From Pseudomonas morbosilactucae (GTDB lineage: Bacteria; Pseudomonadota; Gammaproteobacteria; Pseudomonadales; Pseudomonadaceae), in assembly GCF_023241715.1 (NCBI RefSeq), contig NZ_JALQCW010000042.1, positions 1 through 64,000 of the forward strand: a stretch of 64,000 nt of DNA. The letters are read 5' to 3'. Positions 26,345-34,662 of the stretch are shown one piece after another. The translations under genes and the position numbers were made by a program. The notes under the pieces were generated by a model. The model saw only the letters and a list, made by a program, of their open reading frames with translations. It searched no databases and had not been told where the DNA came from. Each line of letters begins with the position of its first letter. Within the stretch, counting starts at the first letter, position 1.

Positions 26345-27691
26345 TCAGTCGAGCCGGTTCAAGGCTTCGCCCACGGCGTCAAACATCCGGTCGAGGTCTT
26401 CAGGCTTGGCGTTGAAGGTCGGCCCGAACTGAAGGGTGTCGCCGCCGAAGCGCACATAGAACCCGGCTTTCCACAGCGCCATGCCGGCTTCGAAGGGGCG
26501 GACAATCGCGTCGCCTTCACGCGGAGCAATCTGGATCGCGCCGGCCAGGCCGCAGTTGCGGATATCAACGATGTGTTTTGCCCCCTTGACGCCGTGCAGC
26601 CTGTTTTCGAAGTGCGGCGCCAGTTCGGCGGATTCCTGGATGAGGTTTTCCTTCTCCAGCAGGTCCAGGGTGGCCAAGGCCGCAGCGCAGGCCACCGGGT
26701 GAGCGGAGTAGGTGTAGCCATGGCCGAACTCGACCGCGTACTCAGGGCTCGCCTGGGTCATGAAGGTTTGGTAGATCTCGCTGGAAGCAATCACCGCGCC
26801 CATCGGAATCGCGCCGTTGGTGATCTGCTTGGCCACGTTCATGATGTCCGGCTTGACCCCGAAGTACTCCGCGCCGCTCCAGGTGCCCAGGCGTCCGAAA
26901 CCGGTGATCACTTCGTCAAAGATCAACAGGATGTTGTTCTGGTCGCAGATTTCCCGCAGGCGCTGCAAGTAGCCTTTGGGTGGAACGATTGCACCTGCCG
27001 AGCCCGACATGGGCTCGACGATCACAGCGGCTATGTTGGACGCATCATGTAACTCAATGAGCTTGAGCAACTCGTTGGCCAGCTCCACGCCGCCGGTGTC
27101 TGCCATGCCTTTGGTGAAGGCCAGGCCCGGTTGCAAAGTGTGTGGCAGATGATCGACATCCATCAATTGGCCGAACATTTTACGGTTGCCGCCGATGCCG
27201 CCCAGGCTGGTGCCCGCAATGTTCACCCCGTGGTAGCCCCGCGCTCTGCCGATCATTTTGGTCTTGGTGGCGTGGCCTTTCAGGCGCCAATACGCCCGGG
27301 CCATTTTGACCGCAGTGTCCGCGCACTCGGAACCCGAGTTGGTATAGAACACATGATTCAGATCGCCCGGCATCAGGTCGGCGACGCGCTCGGACAGCAT
27401 GAATGACAGCGGGTGGCCGTATTGAAAGGCGGGCGAGTAATCCAGGGTACCCAACTGTTGGGCGACCGCTTCCTGGATGGCCTTGCGTGAATGGCCAGCG
27501 CCGCAGGTCCACAGGCCTGAAAGGCTGTCGTAGACCTTGCGGCCTTCGGCGTCTGTCAGCCAACTGCCTTGTGCCGACACGATGAATCGCGGGTCGCGCT
27601 GGAAGTTGCGATTCGACGAGAAGGGCATCCAGTGCGCGTCCAGCTTCAGCTGGCTGGCCAGGGGCTGTGTGTGAGCCTGTTGTGTGTTCAT
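26345..27691 (-). CDS. bauA: omega-amino acid/beta-alanine:pyruvate aminotransferase
   Basis: A class III PLP aminotransferase that moves the amino group of beta-alanine (or other omega-amines) to pyruvate, giving malonate semialdehyde and alanine. 448 residues from ATG 27691 (AGAGGA upstream); the longer frame to 27772 is not supported. Lys288 in VAKQITNGA is the PLP Schiff-base lysine, with the same number as in the P. putida omega-amino acid enzyme. IFDEVITGFGRLG binds the pyridine ring, and the VEPMSGSAG segment is conserved. Divergent from a BauR-like LysR gene and upstream of mmsA. The BauB and BauD genes of the P. aeruginosa cluster are absent here. Confidence 0.92.
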   Translation of the reverse strand: MNTQQAHTQPLASQLKLDAHWMPFSSNRNFQRDPRFIVSAQGSWLTDAEGRKVYDSLSGLWTCGAGHSRKAIQEAVAQQLGTLDYSPAFQYGHPLSFMLSERVADLMPGDLNHVFYTNSGSECADTAVKMARAYWRLKGHATKTKMIGRARGYHGVNIAGTSLGGIGGNRKMFGQLMDVDHLPHTLQPGLAFTKGMADTGGVELANELLKLIELHDASNIAAVIVEPMSGSAGAIVPPKGYLQRLREICDQNNILLIFDEVITGFGRLGTWSGAEYFGVKPDIMNVAKQITNGAIPMGAVIASSEIYQTFMTQASPEYAVEFGHGYTYSAHPVACAAALATLDLLEKENLIQESAELAPHFENRLHGVKGAKHIVDIRNCGLAGAIQIAPREGDAIVRPFEAGMALWKAGFYVRFGGDTLQFGPTFNAKPEDLDRMFDAVGEALNRLD

Positions 27692-27829
27692 GAGCAGTGG
27701 TCCTCTTGGCGAGACACTCATCGTGGTCAGTGGGTAAGTTGGCCTTGCTGAGCATCCTGGTTGGGGTTTCAAGGCTTGCTAAGAAATTGACATGCACATA
27801 GATTCGGTAAAACACACCTTTCACTACCA

Positions 27830-28771
27830 TTGGTTTCAGGTTACCTAAACTATGAAGGCGCGCGTCCTAACCCGTTTGCCCAGGTCACTGATTTTGATAT
27901 TCGAATGCTGAAGATTTTTCGCAGCGTCGTTGAGTGCGGTGGTTTCTCCGTGGCGGAAAGTGTCCTGGGCATTGGCCGGTCGGCCATCAGCCAGCAAATG
28001 ACCGAGCTTGAGCAGCGCCTGGGCTTGCGCTTGTGCCAGCGAGGACGTGCCGGATTTTCCCTGACGGAGGATGGCCAGCAGGTGTATGAGGCGTGTTTGC
28101 GCCTGCTGTCGGCGATGGAGGGCTTTCGCAGTGAAGTCAACGGGCTGCACAGTCATTTGCGAGGCGAATTGATCATTGGCCTGACGGACAACCTGGTGAC
28201 AATGCCGCACATGCGCGTCACGGACGCGTTGGCGGCACTCAAGAAAAAGGGGCCTGGCGTTCAGATTCAAATTCGCATGAGCACGCCGGGGGAGGTTGAA
28301 CAAGGCGTGCTCGACGGCCGTCTGCACGTGGGCGTCATCCCGCAAGTCGGTGCCTTGTCCGGGCTCGAATACCAGCCGTTGTACAGCGAGCGTTCGCAGC
28401 TGTACTGCGGGGTTGGCCACCCGCTGTTTTTCATCAAGGACCTGGAATTGAGTGATCAGCGCATCCAGGAACAGGACGCCATCGCCCCGACATTCCGCTT
28501 GCCTGCAACCCTCCAGGAGCACTATCAAGTACTCAATTGCACGGCCAGTGCATCGGACAGGGAGGGCATGGCCTTCCTGATTCTTACTGGCCAGTACATC
28601 GGGTACCTGCCTGATCACTACGCACGCAGTTGGGTGACAGAGGGCCGGCTGAGAGCCCTGAAACCCTATTCCTGCTTCTACGACCTGACCCTGGCCTCGG
28701 TGACTCGAAAGGGTCGCCGTCCGCACCTGGTCCTGGAGACCTTTCTCGAATCGCTCGCGGTAAATGGCTAA
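27830..28771 (+). CDS. LysR-type regulator, BauR-like
   Basis: A LysR regulator with an N-terminal HTH (IFRSVVECGGFSVAES, then GRSAISQQMTELEQRLG) and a long effector domain, divergent from the beta-alanine aminotransferase as bauR is in P. aeruginosa. The start is uncertain: the only upstream candidate is TTG at 27830, without a ribosome site. The ATG at 27905 is also unsupported and leaves the HTH only three or so residues short. A dyad GTTTCAGGTTACCTAAAC (27833-27850) inside the presumed N-terminus hints that the true start is further downstream. Function as activator of bauA-mmsA is inferred from position. Confidence 0.82.
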   Translation: MVSGYLNYEGARPNPFAQVTDFDIRMLKIFRSVVECGGFSVAESVLGIGRSAISQQMTELEQRLGLRLCQRGRAGFSLTEDGQQVYEACLRLLSAMEGFRSEVNGLHSHLRGELIIGLTDNLVTMPHMRVTDALAALKKKGPGVQIQIRMSTPGEVEQGVLDGRLHVGVIPQVGALSGLEYQPLYSERSQLYCGVGHPLFFIKDLELSDQRIQEQDAIAPTFRLPATLQEHYQVLNCTASASDREGMAFLILTGQYIGYLPDHYARSWVTEGRLRALKPYSCFYDLTLASVTRKGRRPHLVLETFLESLAVNG

Positions 28772-28804
28772 GGCTGTCCAGCGGGGTGCACACTGCTTTT
28801 ACGG

Positions 28805-28871
28805 ATTAGCTCAACTTATCAATAACCGACTGATACATCGTTTGTTTTCGGTATAAACCCGCTCGTAGGAT
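28805..28871 (+). promoter_or_regulatory. LysR-controlled promoter of the ETF-QO gene
   Basis: LysR box ATTAG-CTCAA-CTTAT (28805-28819), exactly 12 bases, then GATACATCGTTTGT (28832-28845). The -35 is TTGTTT (28842-28847) and the -10 TAGGAT (28866-28871), with 18 bases between, followed by GGACCCCAGAGG. It matches the promoters at 23755-23820 and 31951-32016 block by block and lies 65 bases (box end to ATG) upstream of ETF-QO. Confidence 0.72.
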
Positions 28872-28910
28872 GGACCCCAGAGGCTATGTTCGATGCCTGT
28901 GGAGGTTTTG

Positions 28911-30563
28911 ATGCAACGCGAATCCATGGAGTTTGATGTCGTCGTCGTGGGCGGCGGGCCTGCTGGCTTGTCCGCCGCGATTCGCCTGCGTCAGTTGGCA
29001 ATAGAAGCCGGTCGGGAACTCTCGGTATGCCTGGTTGAAAAAGGCGCCGAGGTGGGCGCGCATATCATGTCCGGTGCGGTGTTTGAGCCCAGTGCGTTGA
29101 ACGAGTTGTTTCCTGACTGGCGCGAGCGGGGGGCGCCGCTGCAGACCCCGGTCCAGGCGGACGAAATTTTCTACCTGTCGTCCTCCCGTCTTGCCATTCG
29201 GGTCCCGGGCGCACTGGCTCCCAGCACCCTGCACAACACGGGCAACTACATCATCAGCCTGGGCAACCTGTGCCGTTGGCTGGGTCAGCAAGCCGAAGCC
29301 CTGGGGGTCGATGTATTTCCGGGCTTTCCGGCCGCGCAGGTGCTGTATGACGACGAGGGGCGGGTCAAGGGCGTGGTCACCGCCGACATGGGCGTTGGTC
29401 GAGGCGGTGAGCACAAAGGCGGCTTCACGCCGGGTATAGAACTGATTGGCAAGCAGACCGTCTTCGCTGAAGGTTGTCGCGGGCATCTGGGCAAGCAGTT
29501 GATCAGCCAGTATCGCCTCGATGCCGATGCTGACCCTCAGCACTATGGGCTCGGCATCAAGGAAGTCTGGGACATTCCCGCCGAACAGCATGTTCCCGGG
29601 CTGGTGATTCATAGTACCGGATGGCCACTGACTCAGAGCGGCACCCAGGGCGGTGCCTTTATGTACCACTTGGACGACGGCACTGTGGTGATGGGGCAGG
29701 TGGTGGATCTCAACTACCGCAATCCCTACCTTTCGCCCTTCGACGAGCTTCAGCAGCTCAAGCATCACCCGCTGTATGCGCAGTACCTGCGTGGGGGTTC
29801 CCGCATCAGTTACGGCGCGCGCGCCATTGCCAAAGGCGGGCTGCAGTCCCTGCCTCGGATGCACTTCCCGGGTGGTTTGCTGATTGGCTGCGATGCCGGG
29901 ACGTTGAATTTCGCCAAGATCAAAGGCTCCCACACGGCGATGAAGTCCGGAATGCTGGCTGCTGAAACGATCTATGAGGCGTTTGCCGCGGATGACTCGC
30001 CTGGCCAGGACCTGGCGGCCTACGCAGACAAATTCAAGGCCTCGTCGATTTATCGCGAGCTTCACCGGCAGCGTAATTTTGGTCCCGCCATGCACCGCTT
30101 TGGCAACCTGCTGGGGGCCGCGTATGCCTGGGTGGACCTGAATCTGTTGAAAGGCAAGTTGCCCTGGACCTTTCACGACAAGCGTCCCGATCACTCAACC
30201 ATGGCCACGGCCGATAGCGCGGCGGCCATCGTCTACCCCAAGCCCGACCATGTCCTGAGTTTCGACAAGACCTCGTCGGTCTATCTGTCCAACACCAATC
30301 ATGAAGAGGATCAGCCTTGCCACCTGACGCTGGTGGACGCCTCGATCCCCATCGCGTTCAACCTGCCGACCTATGCCGAGCCTGCACAGCGCTACTGTCC
30401 CGCCGGCGTGTACGAGGTGGTGGAAGAGGCGTCGGTGAGTCGACTTCAAATCAATGCGCAGAACTGCCTGCACTGCAAGACCTGTGACATCAAGGACCCG
30501 AGTCAGAACATCGGTTGGCGCGTGCCTGAAGGAGGCGGGGGGCCCAACTACACCAGTATGTAG
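28911..30563 (+). CDS. electron transfer flavoprotein-ubiquinone oxidoreductase
   Basis: Membrane-associated FAD/4Fe-4S enzyme that takes electrons from reduced ETF and passes them to ubiquinone. 550 residues from ATG 28911, which follows GGAGG at 5 bases; a preceding in-frame ATG at 28893 lacks a site. FAD motif VVVVGGGPAGLSAAIRL; the 4Fe-4S ligands lie in YCPAGVYE and NCLHCKTC near the C-terminus; the GCDAGTLNFAKIKGSHTAM segment is diagnostic. It is probably a second copy besides the housekeeping one. With etfBA downstream it completes the electron path from the two DMGDH-like enzymes. Confidence 0.95.
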   Translation: MQRESMEFDVVVVGGGPAGLSAAIRLRQLAIEAGRELSVCLVEKGAEVGAHIMSGAVFEPSALNELFPDWRERGAPLQTPVQADEIFYLSSSRLAIRVPGALAPSTLHNTGNYIISLGNLCRWLGQQAEALGVDVFPGFPAAQVLYDDEGRVKGVVTADMGVGRGGEHKGGFTPGIELIGKQTVFAEGCRGHLGKQLISQYRLDADADPQHYGLGIKEVWDIPAEQHVPGLVIHSTGWPLTQSGTQGGAFMYHLDDGTVVMGQVVDLNYRNPYLSPFDELQQLKHHPLYAQYLRGGSRISYGARAIAKGGLQSLPRMHFPGGLLIGCDAGTLNFAKIKGSHTAMKSGMLAAETIYEAFAADDSPGQDLAAYADKFKASSIYRELHRQRNFGPAMHRFGNLLGAAYAWVDLNLLKGKLPWTFHDKRPDHSTMATADSAAAIVYPKPDHVLSFDKTSSVYLSNTNHEEDQPCHLTLVDASIPIAFNLPTYAEPAQRYCPAGVYEVVEEASVSRLQINAQNCLHCKTCDIKDPSQNIGWRVPEGGGGPNYTSM

Positions 30564-30684
30564 AGGAGACAGAGTCGCTACGCGATTGAGCGACCGGAGT
30601 GTGACTAGTGCGATGCGTGGAACAGAACAATAACGAGCTGGATAAACCCCCTGCCTTTCTTACTAGCAATCTATCGGGAGCATC

Positions 30685-31740
30685 ATGAAAAAATTAGCGT
30701 TGGTCCTCGTCTCTGGCCTGGCCTCTTTCGCCGCGGTGGCGCAAGAAAACCTGACCGTTGTCACCTATGGCGGGAGTGTCGCGGCGGCCCAGTTGCAGTC
30801 CTCGATCAAGCCCTATGCCGATAAAACGGGCGTCAAGGTTCGTACTGAAGATTACTCGGGCGGTATTGCCCAGCTCAAAGCCCAGGTTGAGTCGAAGAAA
30901 GTCGCCTGGGACGTGATCGACATGGAAATGCCCGATGCGGTGCGGGCCTGCAACGCCGGCCTGTTGGAGCGTATCAACCCGGAGAAAGACCTGGCGCCCG
31001 CCCCTGAGGGCTCAACCGCGGCAGACTTCCTGCCAGGTGCGCTCAATGAGTGCGGGGTGGGTGCCTATATCTGGAGCACCGCGGTGGCCTACAACACCAA
31101 CGCCTACAAAGGCCAGGCACCAGCGACCCTGGCGGATTTCTTTGATCTCAAGAAGTTTCCCGGCAAGCGCGGCTTGCGCAAGGCGCCCCAGGCCAACCTT
31201 GAATGGGCGTTGTTGGCCGATGGCGTTCCCCGCGACCAGGTCTATGCCACGCTGGAAACCGAAAAAGGCCTGGAGCGTGCGTTCAGCAAACTTGATTCCA
31301 TCAAAAGCCAGGTGATTTGGTGGGAGGCCGGGGCACAACCGCCGCAGTTACTGGCGGATGGCCAAGTCACCATGACCTCCGCCTGGAATGGTCGGATCTG
31401 GGCTGCACAAGTGAAGGAAAAACAGCCCTTCAAGATCATCTGGGACGGTCAGATGTATGACATCGATGTCTGGGCTGTTCCGGTTGGCGCACCCAATAAA
31501 ACCAAGGCCATGGACTTTCTCCGCTTTGCCACATCGACCCAGGTTCTGGCGGATCAGAGTCAGTACATCGCCTATGGGCCTACCCGTAAATCGTCCCAGC
31601 CGCTGGTGCATGCCGATATGAAGTCGAGCATGCCGACCGACCCGGCCAATTTCGCCACGGCATTGCAGGTCAATTCCCAATGGTGGGGTGACCATGCGGA
31701 TGAGTTGAACGAGCGCTTCAATGCCTGGCTTGCACAGTGA
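30685..31740 (+). CDS. periplasmic substrate-binding protein, PotD-type (copy 1)
   Basis: 351 residues with a signal peptide cleaved near AVA-QEN (residue 19). It belongs to the spermidine/putrescine-type binding proteins of ABC transporters (TVVTYGGS near the mature N-terminus, the WDVIDMEMPD segment, IWWEAGAQPPQLLADGQV and a C-terminal WWGDHADELNERFNAW). GGGAG precedes the ATG. By eye about three quarters identical to the copy at 40800-41858, with the C-terminal half best conserved. It follows ETF-QO (121-base gap) and ends at a strong terminator. Ligand likely a cationic amine. Confidence 0.88.
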   Translation: MKKLALVLVSGLASFAAVAQENLTVVTYGGSVAAAQLQSSIKPYADKTGVKVRTEDYSGGIAQLKAQVESKKVAWDVIDMEMPDAVRACNAGLLERINPEKDLAPAPEGSTAADFLPGALNECGVGAYIWSTAVAYNTNAYKGQAPATLADFFDLKKFPGKRGLRKAPQANLEWALLADGVPRDQVYATLETEKGLERAFSKLDSIKSQVIWWEAGAQPPQLLADGQVTMTSAWNGRIWAAQVKEKQPFKIIWDGQMYDIDVWAVPVGAPNKTKAMDFLRFATSTQVLADQSQYIAYGPTRKSSQPLVHADMKSSMPTDPANFATALQVNSQWWGDHADELNERFNAWLAQ

Positions 31741-31878
31741 CTCGATGGCTGTTGAGTGGGGTCGTCAAGCCGTTTGGGTCGGCTTGTATTTGCCCACCGG
31801 AGTACCAGCCCTGGTGAGGCATAACGACGGTTAGCCCGGGGGACCTTAAAAGGAAGAGGTCTTTGCCTGGTGCATTTC

Positions 31879-31904
31879 GCCCGACGCTTGCGTCGGGCTT
31901 TTTT
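31879..31904 (+). terminator. intrinsic terminator after the first binding-protein gene
   Basis: GCCCGACG (31879-31886), loop CTTG, CGTCGGGC (31891-31898), then six T. It ends the ETF-QO/binding-protein unit and isolates the etfB promoter downstream. The 312-base gap 31741-32052 holds only this terminator and that promoter. Confidence 0.93.
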
Positions 31905-31950
31905 CGTTCTGCCGGTTCAAAAAACAGTCACGGGCAGTCGGTCCTTATGA

Positions 31951-32016
31951 ATAAGCCATGCTTATCCATGTACCTAATATAGATCGTTTGTAAGCGTCTA
32001 TAGGGGCTTATAGCAT
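31951..32016 (+). promoter_or_regulatory. LysR-controlled promoter of the etfBA-purU operon
   Basis: LysR box ATAAG-CCATG-CTTAT (31951-31965), 12 bases, TATAGATCGTTTGTA (31978-31992), -35 TTGTAA (31988-31993), 17 bases, -10 TAGCAT (32011-32016), then CGGATTCCAGAGG. The dyad centre is about 65 bases before the predicted transcription start (about 32023), the classic LysR recognition position. It is almost superimposable on the minus-strand promoter at 23755-23820. Confidence 0.78.
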
Positions 32017-32052
32017 CGGATTCCAGAGGTTTGGACTTATTCGGAGGTTGCT

Positions 32053-32802
32053 ATGAAGGTGCTGGTGGCGGTCAAGCGTGTCGTAGACGCCAACGTCAAA
32101 GTCCGTGTCAAAGCGGATGAATCTGATGTTGAGTTAAGCAACGTAAAAATGTCGATCAATCCGTTTTGCGAGATCGCTGTGGAGGCGGCCCTTCAACTGA
32201 AGGAAAGCGGCCAGGCCAGCGAGGTAATCGCAGTCTCGGTGGGGCCTGAAGCGTGCCAGGAACAGTTGCGAACCGCGCTGGCGATGGGCGCAGACAGGGC
32301 CGTGTTGATCAAGTCGGGTAGCGATCTTGAACCGCTGGCGATTGCCAAGCTGCTTTACACCGTGGTCAAGCGTGAGGAGCCCGGTCTGGTGTTGCTGGGC
32401 AAGCAGTCCATCGATGGCGATAACAACCAGACCGGCCAGATGCTGTCTGCCTTGATGGGCAGCGCCCAAGGCACCTTCGCATCGCAAATCAATGTGGTCG
32501 GTGAGTGGGTCAATGTGGTCCGCGAAGTGGACGGTGGCCTGGAAACCCGAAGCTTGCGTTTGCCCGCAGTGATCACGGCGGACCTGCGTCTCAATGAACC
32601 TCGCTACGCCTCCCTTCCCAACATCATGAAAGCCAAGAAAAAGCCACTGGATGTCGTGGATGCCAATGACCTGGGGGTCGATACCCAGCCTCGTCTGAAG
32701 GTCATCAAGGTCTCGGCGCCACCAGAGCGCCAGGCCGGCGTTCGTGTGGGCAGCGTGCAGGAACTGGTCGAGAAGCTGAAGAACGAAGCGGGGGTGATCT
32801 GA
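32053..32802 (+). CDS. etfB: electron transfer flavoprotein beta subunit
   Basis: 249 residues; soluble subunit of ETF, which accepts electrons from flavin dehydrogenases and delivers them to ETF-QO. KVLVAVKRVVD at the start, GKQSIDGDNNQTGQML for AMP/FAD contact, and the beta-subunit signature segment LNEPRYASLPNIMKAKKK are present. CGGAGG lies upstream of the ATG. It overlaps etfA by one base (TGATG), so the subunits are translationally coupled. First gene of the etfB-etfA-purU-demethylase operon. Confidence 0.96.
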   Translation: MKVLVAVKRVVDANVKVRVKADESDVELSNVKMSINPFCEIAVEAALQLKESGQASEVIAVSVGPEACQEQLRTALAMGADRAVLIKSGSDLEPLAIAKLLYTVVKREEPGLVLLGKQSIDGDNNQTGQMLSALMGSAQGTFASQINVVGEWVNVVREVDGGLETRSLRLPAVITADLRLNEPRYASLPNIMKAKKKPLDVVDANDLGVDTQPRLKVIKVSAPPERQAGVRVGSVQELVEKLKNEAGVI

Positions 32803-33749
32803 TGACGGTTTTACTGATGGCTGAACACCAGGACGGTGCTGTCAAAGCCAGCACCTTGAACGCGCTGTCGGCGGCGGTTCGCCTGGGCGGGGAGGTCGAG
32901 GTTCTGGTGGCGGGCCAGCGTGCGGGCAAGGCGGCGGAAGAGCTGGCTGCGTTTGCAGGGGTGAGTGGGGTGTTGATTGCAGAGGCTCCCGAGTACGCCG
33001 ACCAAGGGGTCGAGAACGTCGCAGCCTTGGTCACCGAACTGGTGAAGACCTCGGCATACAGCCACGTTGTGGCCGCCTCTACCGCCTATGGCAAGAATCT
33101 GCTCCCTCGGGTTGCCGCATTGCTGGACGTTGCCCAAGTCAGTGACGTTGTGGAAATTCTTTCCGACAACACCTTTGTGCGGCCGTATTACGCCGGCAAT
33201 GCCTTGGCAACCGTCGAAAGTCGTGACGCGGTGAAAGTGCTGACTGTACGCACCACGGCTTTTGCTGCGGCCGAGCGGGCAGGGGGGCTGGCTCCGATCA
33301 AGGCCGTTTCGGTGTCCTGCGATACCGGGCTTTCCACATTCCTGAATGCCGATTTCAGCGTGTCCGAGCGGGTTGAGCTGACCTCGGCCAAGATCGTCAT
33401 TTCCGGTGGCCGCGGCATGGGCAGCGGCGAGAATTTCGCGATGCTGGAAAAAGTCGCCGACCAGCTCGGCGCCGCGGTCGGAGCCTCTCGTGCGGCCGTC
33501 GATGCGGGGTTTGTCTCCAACGATATGCAAGTGGGTCAGACCGGCAAGATCGTTGCTCCCGACTTGTACATCGCAGTGGGTATCTCGGGCGCGATTCAGC
33601 ATTTGGCCGGGATGAAAGACTCAAAAATCATCGTCGCGATCAACAAGGACGAGGAGGCGCCGATCTTCCGGGTGGCTGACTACGGCCTGGTTGCCGACCT
33701 GTTCGAAGCCGTTCCAGCTCTTGAAGCTGCCCTGTCTCACGGAGTCTGA
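32802..33749 (+). CDS. etfA: electron transfer flavoprotein alpha subunit
   Basis: 315 residues; FAD-binding alpha subunit of ETF. The C-terminal FAD domain shows SGGRGMGSGENFAMLEKVAD, GFVSNDMQVGQTGKIVAPDLY and the GISGAIQHLAGMKDSKIIVA signature, then INKDEEAPIF. It partners EtfB, and purU begins one base after its stop. Dedicated ETF copies in catabolic loci usually serve the adjacent dehydrogenases, here the two DMGDH-like enzymes. Confidence 0.96.
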   Translation: MTVLLMAEHQDGAVKASTLNALSAAVRLGGEVEVLVAGQRAGKAAEELAAFAGVSGVLIAEAPEYADQGVENVAALVTELVKTSAYSHVVAASTAYGKNLLPRVAALLDVAQVSDVVEILSDNTFVRPYYAGNALATVESRDAVKVLTVRTTAFAAAERAGGLAPIKAVSVSCDTGLSTFLNADFSVSERVELTSAKIVISGGRGMGSGENFAMLEKVADQLGAAVGASRAAVDAGFVSNDMQVGQTGKIVAPDLYIAVGISGAIQHLAGMKDSKIIVAINKDEEAPIFRVADYGLVADLFEAVPALEAALSHGV

Positions 33750-33750
33750 A

Positions 33751-34608
33751 ATGAGCGCCAAGCGTACCTATACCTTTGCTTTCGACTGCCCTGACCGGGT
33801 CGGGATCATTACTCGTACCGCCGGCCTGTTCGCCAGTCATGGCGGCTGGGTGGAAGAGGCCTCGCAGTTTTCTGACGAGGAGAGCAATCGCTTTTTCAGC
33901 CGCATGGTGGTGCGTGCCCAATCGCTGCCTTTCGATATCGAGGTGCTAAAGCGCAAGGTCGAACCCCTCGCGCAAGAGATGTCGATGAACTGGCGGCTGG
34001 TCGACAGCGATCAGCGCAAGCGTGTGGTGTTGATGTGCAGCAAAGGCTCGCACTGCATGACCGACTTGCTGGATCGCTGGAAGACCGGCGATCTGGTCTG
34101 TGATATCGCCTGCGTGATTTCCAATCACGAAGATTTGCGCAGCCTGGTCGAGTGGTACGGCATTCCCTTCGAATACGTGCCTGTCGACAAAGACAACAAG
34201 GCCGAGGGCTTTGCGCGAACCGAGCGGTTGATTGACGAGTACCGGGCAGATTGCATCGTTCTTGCTCGTTACATGCAGATTCTTCCGCAAAACCTCTGTG
34301 AAAAATATCGGCATAAAGTGATCAATATTCATCACAGCTTCCTGCCGTCGTTTATCGGCGCCAAGCCTTATCACCAGGCTTCTCGCCGCGGCGTGAAGCT
34401 GATCGGGGCGACCTGTCACTACGTCACCGAAGACCTCGACGAGGGGCCGATCATCGAGCAGGACGTGGCCCGTGTCAGCCACCAGCAGACGGTTGATGAC
34501 CTGGTTCGATTGGGCAAAGACGTCGAAAAAACCGTATTGGCCCGTGGGCTTCGGAACCATCTCGAAGACCGGGTCCTGGTCTACGGCAATAAAACCATCG
34601 TGTTTTAA
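33751..34608 (+). CDS. purU: formyltetrahydrofolate deformylase
   Basis: Hydrolyses 10-formyl-THF to formate and THF, releasing folate after methyl-group oxidation. 285 residues from ATG 33751 with GGAG upstream. An N-terminal ACT domain (about 5-85) precedes the formyltransferase-type catalytic domain. Catalytic residues Asn192 and His194 are in NIHHSFLP, and Asp230 in LDEGPII. It starts one base after etfA in the same operon. Together with FolD it provides a complete C1 disposal route: methylene-THF to formyl-THF to formate. Confidence 0.95.
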   Translation: MSAKRTYTFAFDCPDRVGIITRTAGLFASHGGWVEEASQFSDEESNRFFSRMVVRAQSLPFDIEVLKRKVEPLAQEMSMNWRLVDSDQRKRVVLMCSKGSHCMTDLLDRWKTGDLVCDIACVISNHEDLRSLVEWYGIPFEYVPVDKDNKAEGFARTERLIDEYRADCIVLARYMQILPQNLCEKYRHKVINIHHSFLPSFIGAKPYHQASRRGVKLIGATCHYVTEDLDEGPIIEQDVARVSHQQTVDDLVRLGKDVEKTVLARGLRNHLEDRVLVYGNKTIVF

Positions 34609-34662
34609 GCACCCCTATCGTCGAGCCAGTTGCCCGCCCGGGGGCTGGCCTTGGAGTTTTAT

